DNA from: Beroe ovata
Taxonomy: Eukaryota > Ctenophora > Nuda > Beroida > Beroidae
DNA: 38,486 nt
Reading direction: 5' to 3'
Assembly: GCA_946803715.1 (NCBI GenBank)
Contig: CAMPET010000001.1
Location: 622,938-661,423, forward strand
In this document: piece by piece, positions 26,309 to 35,922 of the stretch
Numbering within the stretch: the stretch's first letter is position 1
Layout: every line of letters begins with the position of its first letter
Notes under the pieces: generated by a model
The model's input: the letters and a program-made list of their open reading frames with translations, nothing else
Database searches by the model: none
What the model was told of the DNA's origin: nothing
Translations under genes and position numbers: made by a program

Positions 26309-27538
26309 TCCTGCAAGAGAGTGTCGTGAAATTGGAAAAGGGGCATGTGGTAGGTATTAGATTTAATGTGGGTGTCAATGTAAGGTGGCAGGTGTCACAG
26401 TGTGGGAACTCACGACTTGATTGTTTGGCAGGTGCTATCCGGGCTGCCAAGGTACTCCAACAATTACTGATACAATTACTCCGTGTGCTTCATTCGAATT
26501 CACCTGCGAGAACATGACATACTGATATAGATCGAACACAAAGATTTCAGTCGTGGCATGAAATCACAATTTTGTCTTTGCACCTGTAGAATGAGATACT
26601 TTCGAAATCTCTCCCAAATCTACCACCCAACCTCACTCAGTCACTCAACTCACCCCTCGATATTACCAATTTTGTAAAAAAAATTCTATCACCCATAAAA
26701 GAGGCACTCACTCCCCCCTCTTCACGTCCCCTCACTCCCCACTCTTCACGTCCCCTCACTCCTACTTACCGACAGCTGTGTAGAATCAATTGTTAGCCAA
26801 CTTGAGGGGTAAATGTCCCCGCGAGACTAAGCTAGAATGATAGTTCGGATGAGATCAAAATGAGTAGAATGCGGGATATAAATTCTTCTTTCTACGATTT
26901 CTTATCTTGAGGGTCGCATAGGTGGATTTGGAAGAGTTTGAACAGTTTGCGGAAGGAAAGAAAAGTATCAGAATATTCGGAGCAGCTGATAAAATATTCT
27001 GAGAAATGTGACACTGGTAATATCAGCTCATTGCAACAAGACCCGGTATCAACTCTAATTTGACCAAATATGGTAATGGTGTTACTATCCCGAGGATTGC
27101 AAAACCTCATAGCTGTCGAGACTACAGAGATGGGAGAGCAAGCTGAGTATCAGGGCAAGTTGCTCCATGTTCAAGCAACGAAATGAAGTTCAGGGATGAC
27201 TAACCAATGTGAGAGTGATAACAAACCATTGAACGTGATGGTGAAAAAGATAATTACACTCACATGACGCTATGCAGCGAAACACGACACCGCACAAACT
27301 GATAAGAATAATTGCATTATATATGGTGCATGTGATCTGTCTGAACACAGAGTGGGAAATGTGTGACCTGGTCAACTGCTACCCTAATTGCACACTCGCA
27401 CGCTGATCTCATCTTCTTCAACGACACGTGCTCTCATATCAGTTGAAACTATTTCCTGTTTGAATTTGGTCGTATTTTTTTGCGCACGATACAGATTCAT
27501 TTCCTTTCATATCAAATCGCTGCTAAATTCCCTAATTC
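26309..27538. other. Intergenic between divergent genes
   Basis: No coding exon recognised. Contains a tandem repeat at 26701-26763 (unit near cactcttcacgtcccctcac). A splice acceptor just before 26308 suggests a 5'UTR exon of the ODC-like gene further right. Confidence 0.5.
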
Positions 27539-28126
27539 ATGACCAGGATGAAAATACTTGCAATCATCACTATTTTGAGTTTTCTCGCTCTCGTGACCGG
27601 AAGCAAGAAGAGTCCTCGACCGAGGCTACGATGGAAGGATGCCCCTAGCAACGGTACAATATTGCTGGATGGGTTCACCAGATCCTCCAAACTGAGCATC
27701 AAATTCACTCCCAAGAAGGAAGTTGACAAGCTCCTTTACATTGCAACTGGTTTGGAGCTTCACAGTGAACAAGGTACCCTCGGTACGGCAGCTCTGATTT
27801 GGAATTTCAATCGTGGTGGATCAATAAACGGATACGAGAGGTTCTACTTAAGTGAATCTGGAAGATCATGCCAGAAAGATGACCTGATAAGACTACTACC
27901 GGGTGTTGAACATGTCATGAAGATCGATATTGGTTCGGAGAAACTGTTCAAGTTTACAGTACCAGGGCAGCGGAGGAAGGGGACTTCGCTCTCATTTGCT
28001 GATTGTAGACGTTGGGATGAGTGGGAGGAGACGGTCGAGGAAAGTGTGAGAGCTCATCTGGAGTTTCAAACATGGGTTACCGATTTGGAGGACTATCTGC
28101 AGGTGAAGTACGCAGTCCATCACTAA
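27539..28126 (+). CDS. Novel secreted protein, 195 aa, single exon
   Basis: Family not recognised. The N-terminus MKILAIITILSFLALVTGS is a clear signal peptide with cleavage expected near Gly-Ser; translation may start at 27539 or at the Met three codons later, nearer the signal core. The mature part is basic at first (KKSPRPRLRWK), then alternates hydrophobic and polar residues (KLSIKFTP, LLYIATGLEL, AALIWNFNRGG, KLFKFTVPG), suggesting a beta-sandwich. It has only two Cys after the signal (in GRSCQKDD and SFADCRRW), likely one disulfide. An acidic Trp/Glu-rich helix and a Tyr/Leu-rich end follow. The galectin-like rhythm is weak and galectin signature residues are absent. It is convergent with ZMYND12, 239 bp apart. 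Confidence 0.7.
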   Translation: MTRMKILAIITILSFLALVTGSKKSPRPRLRWKDAPSNGTILLDGFTRSSKLSIKFTPKKEVDKLLYIATGLELHSEQGTLGTAALIWNFNRGGSINGYERFYLSESGRSCQKDDLIRLLPGVEHVMKIDIGSEKLFKFTVPGQRRKGTSLSFADCRRWDEWEETVEESVRAHLEFQTWVTDLEDYLQVKYAVHH

Positions 28127-28365
28127 TGAGGGGGAGCTATAGGAATATAGTTTCTTTGCAAGGACGTAAGATCAAGGGTATTTTAAAGAACAGATCGTAT
28201 CACATCATTATGAAACGGTATTATAACTGAATAGAATTGTGGCCAATTTGTTCGTTTTTGATTCTATTTACATGTCTATTGTCTATATACAAAGTTCTGA
28301 TCGTTTTGTATTCAATCGATATTCGAGCATTCAGATAAGATCAATCTTAGACCCCGAATGACTCC

Positions 28366-30317
28366 TCAAAATGCCTTTGCGTCAATGAAAGTCTTGAGAC
28401 TTTGGATACCAGACAAGTCCACTTCTAGATCAGCCTCTCGGGCACAATTAAGAGCGTCTCGGGCAAACTCCTGTGCCTGAGGAGAGAAAATCTTATCACC
28501 CTGGATTCTAGTGCCAACCATAGTTAACATTGAGTCGAGGATATCCTAGATTGCGTATAACAGTCTGGAATTCATGATTCAGTTATTCAGTACCTTGACA
28601 AATCCAAGTAGATGGGTATGAAGTAGTGCGAGTGTATGGAGTAGTTTCATCATATTTTCAGGACCGTAGTTGGTGTTATTCTGTTGTAAATCGTAAATTG
28701 CATGAAGCATCTGAATAGCCTCAGCCTCTTGTGCTTCATCTGAAATTAGCAGAAAGTGTGTGAAATGTACCTGGAATATCAGAGGAATATGCCAGTCAGC
28801 AAATCTGACCATCACGCTGCGCGTCTCGTTTCCATGTCAAAATTACATCGTAAAGTGACAAATTAGCGTCGCGCCGCTGTTGTGACAATGCGCGTTCCAA
28901 ATATGCGTGCATCAGAAATGTTCACTTTTGTGACGAGCATAATTGCCAAATCCAATTTCAAGGAATTCGCTGCTAATCTAAGATCAAACTTACCTAAAAT
29001 CTCACTCTCATCTTTTGGTTTCTCCACAAAACTATTGAGGGCAGACTCAGTGGCTGGTTCCTCTAGTTTCACAACTTTCTGTAACATCCTGTTCCAAATT
29101 TCAACCACTTCAGAGTAAATGTTGTGGGCGGCATCAGTCTGCCCCTTCCTAAAGAACACATTCGCCATGTGGAAATAGCCGCCGGATGTTTTGACATGCC
29201 TTGGACCACAGACCAAAGCAGCGTGGTATATCTGAGTGAGAGGTATGTCGAATCTTTTTTAAAATATCAACATTTCCGAACATTATTGAAATCAGACATA
29301 TTGAAATCAGAGGAAGTTCGTAAATTTACATCATTTGCGTAGTTTTTCAATGCCTCCCCAAAATTTCCCTTTGCCGCTTGTAGTAGGCCGCATATCCTGT
29401 ACATTTTGCTCTTGATGGAAGCATCGCAACCTGGTGTCTTGAGGACAGTCCACCTGGCTTGAGATAGATATTCCTCGGCTTGGGAAAGTCGCCCTAGACC
29501 TGATGATGTGTTATAGTATACATAGCGTGTAGTATACATCACGTTGTGTAGTATACAATATCACGTTGTGTAGTATATATCACGTCGTGTAGTATATATC
29601 ACGTTGTGTAGTATACATCACGTTGTGTAGTATATATCACGTAGTGTAGTATACATCACGTGTGTCGTGTATACTACTATAGTATACATCACGTGTACAT
29701 CACGTGTACATCACGTGTTCATTACGTTACTAACCTATGCTAGCTTCTCCAAGCACAAGGTAAGCTGGTACTAACTCGACACTGCTCAGCCCATAAACTG
29801 CAATGCTGAGACAGGGGTCAGTTAGCGTGACAAATCATACTGAATGGATCACACAGTCAATTAAAGTGGCGACAGCAGGGAGTTATTGAAGTAATATTGA
29901 AATACTCAATACCAATAACATTACATGGGGTAACATATTACAGCGTACCTGAAGCGAAGAGCTTGAAGGGCAGCGGGTACTGCAGCTTCGTGAGCTCCCT
30001 CAAATAGGAGCTTTGATCCTTCTGTCCGAGTCATGTCGATCATCTGCTTCTGTGAGTACGAGTGTATACGTGTGTTTGTGTGTGTACGTGTGTTTTTGTC
30101 TGTGTGTGTGTGTGACGTGTGTGTGTGTGTGTGTGTATGTGTGTATGTATGTGTGTTTGTGCGTGCGTGTCTGTGTCCATGTCTGTGTGTGTGTGTGTNT
30201 CTGTGCCGTCGTTCCTCCTCACTAGATACTAGAGGGAGTGGGGTTCGGAGGGGGATAAGCAGAGAGCAAATCTTATCATGAATTCCCACATAGTCCACTT
30301 TCTGATGTTCTTCGGAG
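28366..30317 (-). CDS. ZMYND12: ZMYND12-like ciliary TPR protein, 5' incomplete
   Basis: Exons: 30317 to about 30202, 30049-29949, 29805-29735, 29499-29330, 29231-28994, 28739-28594 and 28545-28366; phases fit from 30049 onward. The first visible exon carries the end of a MYND zinc finger (EEHQ...YVGIHDKICSLLIPLR), so exons with the first Cys pairs are missing. The body matches vertebrate ZMYND12: YGLSSVELVPAYLVLGEAS, SQAEEYLSQARWTVLK, KTSGGYFHMANVFF, DEAQEAEAIQML, and TPR-like helices to the end. ZMYND12 is a sperm-flagellum/cilium axonemal protein that works with TTC29. The 3' border of the MYND exon falls at a CA repeat and N (30199) and cannot be placed. It is head-to-head with the elongase gene. 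Confidence 0.88.
29513..29725. repeat. 19-22 bp minisatellite with CACGT cores
   Basis: About eight copies of a unit near gtatacatcacgttgtgta, ending in short tacatcacgtg copies, fill the ZMYND12 intron 29500-29734. Several units create CACGTG. Confidence 0.85.
30054..30199. repeat. Compound (TG)n microsatellite with N
   Basis: TG-rich sequence with tatg and tctg interruptions and one N at 30199. It forms the ZMYND12 intron after the MYND exon; the N may mark a collapsed repeat or missing sequence. Confidence 0.85.
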
Positions 30318-30713
30318 CTGAGACAAATGTGAGATCATTGACCAGTGACAGGGAAAACATAAGTAGGAACTAGAATTATTGTACATAATGGTAAACGGCC
30401 TAATTCGTGCTATGAAGCCAGAATGATAATACGTTTATATCAATATGGGTCACCCAAATCGAATTTCTAACGGACACTGTACAAACATTCTCTGCACTCT
30501 GCAGCATTGCATCCGTTTATTCGTGACTCTTTGCTACCGATGAAATTTTTTGGCGCAAATGATTGCACTTTCTCGTTGATTTTCTCCTGATTTTTTCCTT
30601 CTTTTCATCACCCTCACAATTAACAAGAGACAATGCAGCCTAACCTCATCCTAGCCCTAACCGTAATCAATTCTTCCTAAACTCTCGCTGATAACACTCT
30701 CTTGTAGTGAGAG
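30318..30713. promoter_or_regulatory. Head-to-head spacer, ZMYND12 and elongase
   Basis: A 396-bp interval between the first visible ZMYND12 exon (minus) and the elongase ATG (plus). No exon with the missing MYND cysteines was recognised, so the true ZMYND12 start may lie here unseen or inside the elongase region. No TATA box stands out. Confidence 0.35.
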
Positions 30714-32096
30714 ATGCAGCTGATTCAAGTGAGTTACGAGGAAGTGTTGTACATCGTCAGAGCATGTTTCATCATGCCTAGTCACACGATAGTGACGGAG
30801 AAAGTTCAGGATATCACCCAGAGGTCGTGGCACCTTTACTTTTTCCTGGCTGCATTTTACCTCCTGACAGCATACGGATCCCAGAGATTTGTCAAGGTAA
30901 TACGGGGCTACAGGTTCTCTTGTCTAATAATCCTTCAAAATTCTTCCTGGAAACACAATCAGAAACCTCTTATCCTATGAGCTCCGCCCGGAGCATAAAA
31001 ACATTGTCATGCACATTGTTACAATTGAATGTTAATTTTGAGTTTATCTAGACTCAACTACCAGCTCTGGCTATCAAACATCATTATCATTGCAGAGGAA
31101 GTACGAGATCAAGTGGCTCCTCATAGTGTGGAATCTGTGGCTTGCTGTTTTCAGCACCTATGGAGCGGTCAATGTAACATGGCCCCTAACTGTCGACCTG
31201 GTACATCGGGGATTCAACTTTACAGTCTGTGATGAGGATTACTATGTGTGAGTTATGTTTCATCATTGTGGGTTATCAAATAGGTATTTGGTTGAATTCC
31301 ATAGAACAGTGTTAAGCTCTGACGAGAGAGAAGTATTAGGGAATCATTCCTAATAATTCCTTGATTTATTGCTAATCAATTGACTTGAATGCTAATCCGC
31401 TAAAAAGAACACAATATCAGCGGTAGACAACAGTTATGCTACTGGCTTTTCCTCTTTTGCATGGCCAAGGTCCCTCAGCTCTTTGATACGGCATTTCTGG
31501 TGCTGAGAAAGGCACCCCTCCAGTTTTTACACACATATCACCACACAACTGTTCTGGTGTTCTCCATGCAGATTCTAGCCAAAAGTCCTGGAGCTGGATA
31601 CTGGTGAGTTCAGCGCATATCAGTCTGACGAATCTAACCTCCAAACAGATGACTGAACCATGCGGTAATTTCATACCACTTGCATTTCGTGCCAATTTTG
31701 TCCCTAAATGCATATCACGCAGGTATTGTGGTATGAACTACCTGGAGCACTCAATCATGTACAGCTACTTTCTACTCCGCTCACTGAACATCTATGTGAG
31801 ATACTATTGTGCTGTTCTTTACTTGTTTCTGAGTAATATTCAATGACAAACTTCTCATCAATTCTCCTCAGGTCCCAGAGATCATTGCAAAATGCATCAC
31901 GACCCTCCAAGCCTCACAGATGTTTGTTGGTCTCTTCATCAATTTCTACAGTGTGTATCAGAAGCTAAATGGCAATCATTGTGGTAATTCTTATGCCCAC
32001 TCAGCTTTTGCAATCAGCCTCTACCTCAGCTTTTTCCTGCTTTATCTTAGATTTGGGTATCAGAGATATGGGAAATCAAAAGTCAAGAAACAATGA
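30714..32096 (+). CDS. Very-long-chain fatty acid elongase (ELOVL3/6-like)
   Basis: ER-membrane condensing enzyme that adds two carbons from malonyl-CoA to acyl-CoA. Exons: 30714-30896, 31096-31247, 31427-31603, 31723-31795 and 31872-32096, all in phase, total 269 aa (ELOVL6 is about 265). Seen in order: first membrane helix SWHLYFFLAAFYLLTAYG, then VCDEDYYV (ELOVL6-like VCD..FY), LFDTAFLVLRK (family DT.F..LRK), the catalytic histidine box HTYHH at 147-151, MNYLEHSIMYSYF (family N..VH..MY.YY), then LQASQMFVGLFIN. The C-terminus is basic, ending KVKKQ, like an ER-retrieval tail. The acceptor at 31425-31426 is chosen for frame continuity. Chain-length preference is not readable, although motifs favour the ELOVL3/6 branch. 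Confidence 0.93.
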
Positions 32097-32900
32097 TTTC
32101 TTGAATATGAATGATTGACCTTTCTGAAGTTTTTCAAGAATTCCTTGAGTTTCCTATCATAGATTCCAAAAATGGTGTTATTTTGGAAGTTTATACATAT
32201 ACTATTCTTTTCCCTGGACAAACTAAATGAGTAAACTTTGTATAGAGGTGCATAATTGAGTTCCTCAATCAATCATTTCTACTATATCACACAAACTGGG
32301 ATTATTCAGAGTTGTATCAAAATCTTACCAGTAATATGTTACCCGGCAACTTGTGCACTGCAAATAAGCTGGTTTCTGACACAATTCACATAACAGCTTG
32401 ACACCCTTGGGATTTGCTAGAGGATTTAAGGACATCCCTGAGGAGTACTGTGGTTTGTTTGAAAATAGTAGTAGCAAAAAAATGGTGAAGTGCCCACTAA
32501 ATTCAATGGTAAGATAATCAAGTGTAGTGATGATAAGTACTAATTAGTGAACCTCCTAGATGTATGACAAACTGATCAAGCCTGGCTCAAGACACTGTGT
32601 CATCTAACCTGACTTTAAATATTGAGTTATTACATCTTCTAGACTTTGGCAAAAATGTGTATATCCATTATTCCAAGTATGTTAATAATCAATTTACTAT
32701 AAATCGCTCAAAAACAATGACTTAGAAATAAATGCACTCTGTACAGGATATTCTATTTAGACAAAATCAAAAATCTGTCGGAGACTAAAAAAAAATAAAA
32801 ATAAAAAATAAAAGGATAATGGTATTTAACCATCACGATTCTCTAAAACACTGAAAAAACTAGCATTCGCAGCTATTGAAAAACGCCACCTTTATACTTA
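32097..32900. other. Elongase 3' region, AT-rich
   Basis: No gene seen. AATAAA at about 32728 is a distant poly-A candidate for the elongase. An A/T-rich run (poly-A with taaaa) lies at about 32787-32813. Confidence 0.5.
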
Positions 32901-33123
32901 GGCGTCCAATAATGAATCCAAGAATGAATTCAAAAATACGATCACATTTNCGACAGGGGTGAGGGGCTATCATCGATCAACATTTGTCGGGCGATGCAAG
33001 CCGCGAAGTATGAGAATAAGGTTACGCCGCACGCGCGAAACGAAATTCTCGACAGGGTCTATCATCGATCGACAATTAACATAAATTTCGCATTCTATTT
33101 TGAAACATAGATAATTGGACGCC
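32901..33123. mobile_element. Short element with 10-bp terminal inverted repeats
   Basis: GGCGTCCAAT at 32901-32910 is exactly inverted at 33114-33123. Inside are two related blocks (cgacaggg...ctatcatcgatc) at about 32951 and 33050, one N at 32950, and CGCG-rich sequence. The size suits a MITE. No clear target-site duplication was found. Confidence 0.45.
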
Positions 33124-33253
33124 ACGATTTAAATTAACTTTTTATTTGATTTAGTTTGCAAATGGATTGGTTTCTGGTTCAGTGGTTCAGTCTCAAGTGT
33201 GTGCACACGTTGCGCGCCCCTATTCTACTCAGTGAACTGAAAAGTCGTTCACG

Positions 33254-33289
33254 GAGACGCGCAGCGCGCGCGGAGTATTTGGGTCACGC
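33254..33289 (-). repeat. 36-bp dispersed CGCG repeat, copy 2 (inverted)
   Basis: Reverse complement of the copy at 14326-14361 with one mismatch, about 19 kb away. Surrounding sequence does not match obviously beyond the core. Confidence 0.8.
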
Positions 33290-35313
33290 AACGCGGGAAC
33301 ACTCAAGTGTCAGTTAGTGATTATCAACCAATAGGTTGAAAAAAACAAAGTTGAGTTATAGTGGCTAAATACCAGTATCCTTGTATCTATTTATTTATTT
33401 ATCTATTTGTTTGAATCACTGAAATTGAGAAATTCAGGGCAAAAAACACTTGAATAAAATTGTCTTCCTGAATGTTTAATTTCATCTGTAAACCTCCAAA
33501 GTTGTCTAAGTGAACTGTGGGGCTGCAATCTGCATAGGCTCCAGTTAAATCACTCACCTTCAGTTGAGCAGTGCTCTGGTTGGGAATCTTTTGTCAAAAG
33601 TCCAAGGCTGATACTACTATACCACCTACCCTTCTTTCAACATGAGTTCCTTCTGAAATTCTTATCTACTGTTCCTTCACCCATGCCCACTTCCTTGGAA
33701 TATAGTCTGACTCCTGTTTCTCAATTTTCAACAATCACAACCCCTATGTCACCTTTGCTCTATGGAGAAATATCTCCCGTGAGTCCTGGATCTCTGCCAT
33801 ATCCTCCATATTGGAATGTTTGGCTTAGTGTGGAAGGCTGTGGATGGTGCCTCTTGAAGATCTTCTCAGGTCCTTCACCAGAAAATCATGGACTGAACTT
33901 ATCAGAGCTGATACCTTAGTCTTTCTGGAATACAACTGAGACCAACTTTGTTGGTTCAGGACTTGCAACTCCTAAACATTCATTGGGATAATGGGGATAT
34001 TATGAATATGTCCATTGTTTCCATTGAACAGAACATGTACAATGGACGTCTGTTGTCCACTTGGTATCCCTTAGACGTCCAATATCCTATGAAGATGTCC
34101 ATTAGACACAATTGTACATAATGTCTATTGGACACAGCATGTCTACGTGACACAATAGGCCGTTGGACACAACATTTCGATTGAACCCAATATGTCAAGT
34201 TGGTGTGCTGCATTGAAAATCTTCTGAGTCCATATGTCACTTCGGGTATATATTGTCGAGATGATGGCATTTCCTATGGTCATCATTTCTGTGTGGCCAG
34301 ATATCTCTACGAATTCAATTTCATTCTAAATGAGTTCAAATTGCTTTTAAGTGGGTGGTGGAAACATCACCATCACATTCGCCAAACTGTGTAGAAAATA
34401 CAACACTTCCCTGGATATGTTAATCAAGCCTCTATTTCATGACTGGCACAACAAGAAAACCCTACCTCTGTGCACTTGCGGCAGCTGCCACAATTCTGAT
34501 CACGTGCTTACTTGTGGGACTCACGTGGCCATAATTCATCGCTAAGCACGTGGTGTAATGAGAGGAGGTGGACCTATGAAGGCGGATTATGAACGGGAAG
34601 GGCACCAAAAATGCTCAATTTAATCTAACACTTACCTAATACAGCCTGGTTCTATCAGCCATTAACAAAATGGAAGAACCGCCCTTAAATCATCATTTAC
34701 ACATTTACCCGCTAGTGAACATTCGAAATGTGTTGTCCACTGAACAACACATTTCAAATTCCTTTGATATACTGACAATACGGACATGCCTTTGGACATC
34801 GAAGAGGAGGACAAGAGGAAGGATAGAAGAGAAAGAAGATACTCAGGTAGTGGGGCAAAAGATTGAAGGAAATGACAAGGCAGATGGAGGCAGATGGAGA
34901 GCGGACATTAAGGACGAAGGTATGGAACCAAGTCCACAATAAGAAACACCTCCTCAATCATCAGCAGAAAATGCAGTGGAGATGGTACAAGCGGGAGAAG
35001 ACAATCCCGCCTCTGAGACAGGACCATGAAGCCAAGCACTACCGCATGACAAGATGCAGCCTCATGGCTTATAACCATTACTTAACCATCATCTTTGCAT
35101 TAGGGTGATAGTCAAACTACTAAATGGAGGAGCAGTCTTCTTTGCTGCCGCCTACTGGGAGAAGCTCAATCAGCAGCCACAGAGCGATTCCAGGTGGGCT
35201 GCAGTCGGAGGCAACAACTGCCCACTCCGACGCTATCATGGAATTGCTGATCGATATTGTCAGGCAGCATGGAGACACGCACAACAAGGTATACCTCTTC
35301 CCTGCCCGCCTGA
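33290..35313. other. Gene-poor stretch with degenerate satellite
   Basis: Between about 33998 and 34200 lies a degenerate tandem repeat built on atgtccattggacacaat. Scattered short ORFs on both strands look like chance. Nothing else supported. Confidence 0.5.
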
Positions 35314-35922
35314 CAATTGGAGGGATATCCTAGACTCGAAGGGCGTGGCAATAAGCACGCCCTGGTCGTCGACATCGGCTGCATCGAGAGCAAACAATGC
35401 TCCTCGAGGTCCCACTTCAGACACTTGAGAACAAACCTGGCCAAGATGAAGACAAGGCACTTGAATGTGGAAGAGGGCCTCAAGTGAAAAAGGCGACAAT
35501 TACAAAAGCAGTTGAACATCCTGAATCTCAGTGACAAGCGCATGAGGGCGAATCACAGGGAGAAAAGACAATCCTCCAGCTGGATTTCACGAGAAACTCT
35601 TACCAAGAGGATAAGAGAGTGCGCCAAAAAGGACCTCCAAGGAAATATCCCGAGGGATCATGGCCAGAGCAACACCCATGCCAACCCAAAGATGCTATTT
35701 CTGGAACAACAGTTATCTAGGACTATCAAGCTCAGGTCATACTCATATAATGAGCCTGGTCTGCATCAAATAAGTGTGGCATCCTGGGACACTTCAAGAA
35801 TAGGGAAATCTAGGATTGTTGAAGAGGTGGTAGTGGAGACAGACGCCATGGAAACAAGCCCTGCTGACTGTTGGACTGCAATGACCAGATTCAAGATTGA
35901 AATTGCGGCCTTATCAAAGTAA
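35314..35922 (+). pseudogene. Possible decayed coding region, family unknown
   Basis: One frame stays open for 203 codons except for a single TGA at 35485-35487. Before the stop it reads NKHALVVDIGCIES and a Lys/Arg/His-rich stretch; after it comes a basic region (KRRQLQKQLNILNLSDKRM) and a mixed tail. Just upstream, in another frame, 35124-35330 is also open and ends near a donor-like AACAAG|GTATAC. This may be an old transposon or gene remnant, a spliced gene, or chance. No domain recognised. Confidence 0.25.

Noticed and set aside
31308-31345. Hammerhead-ribozyme-like ctgacgag
   Set aside because: The second conserved core (GAAA in the right context) and stem pairing are absent.
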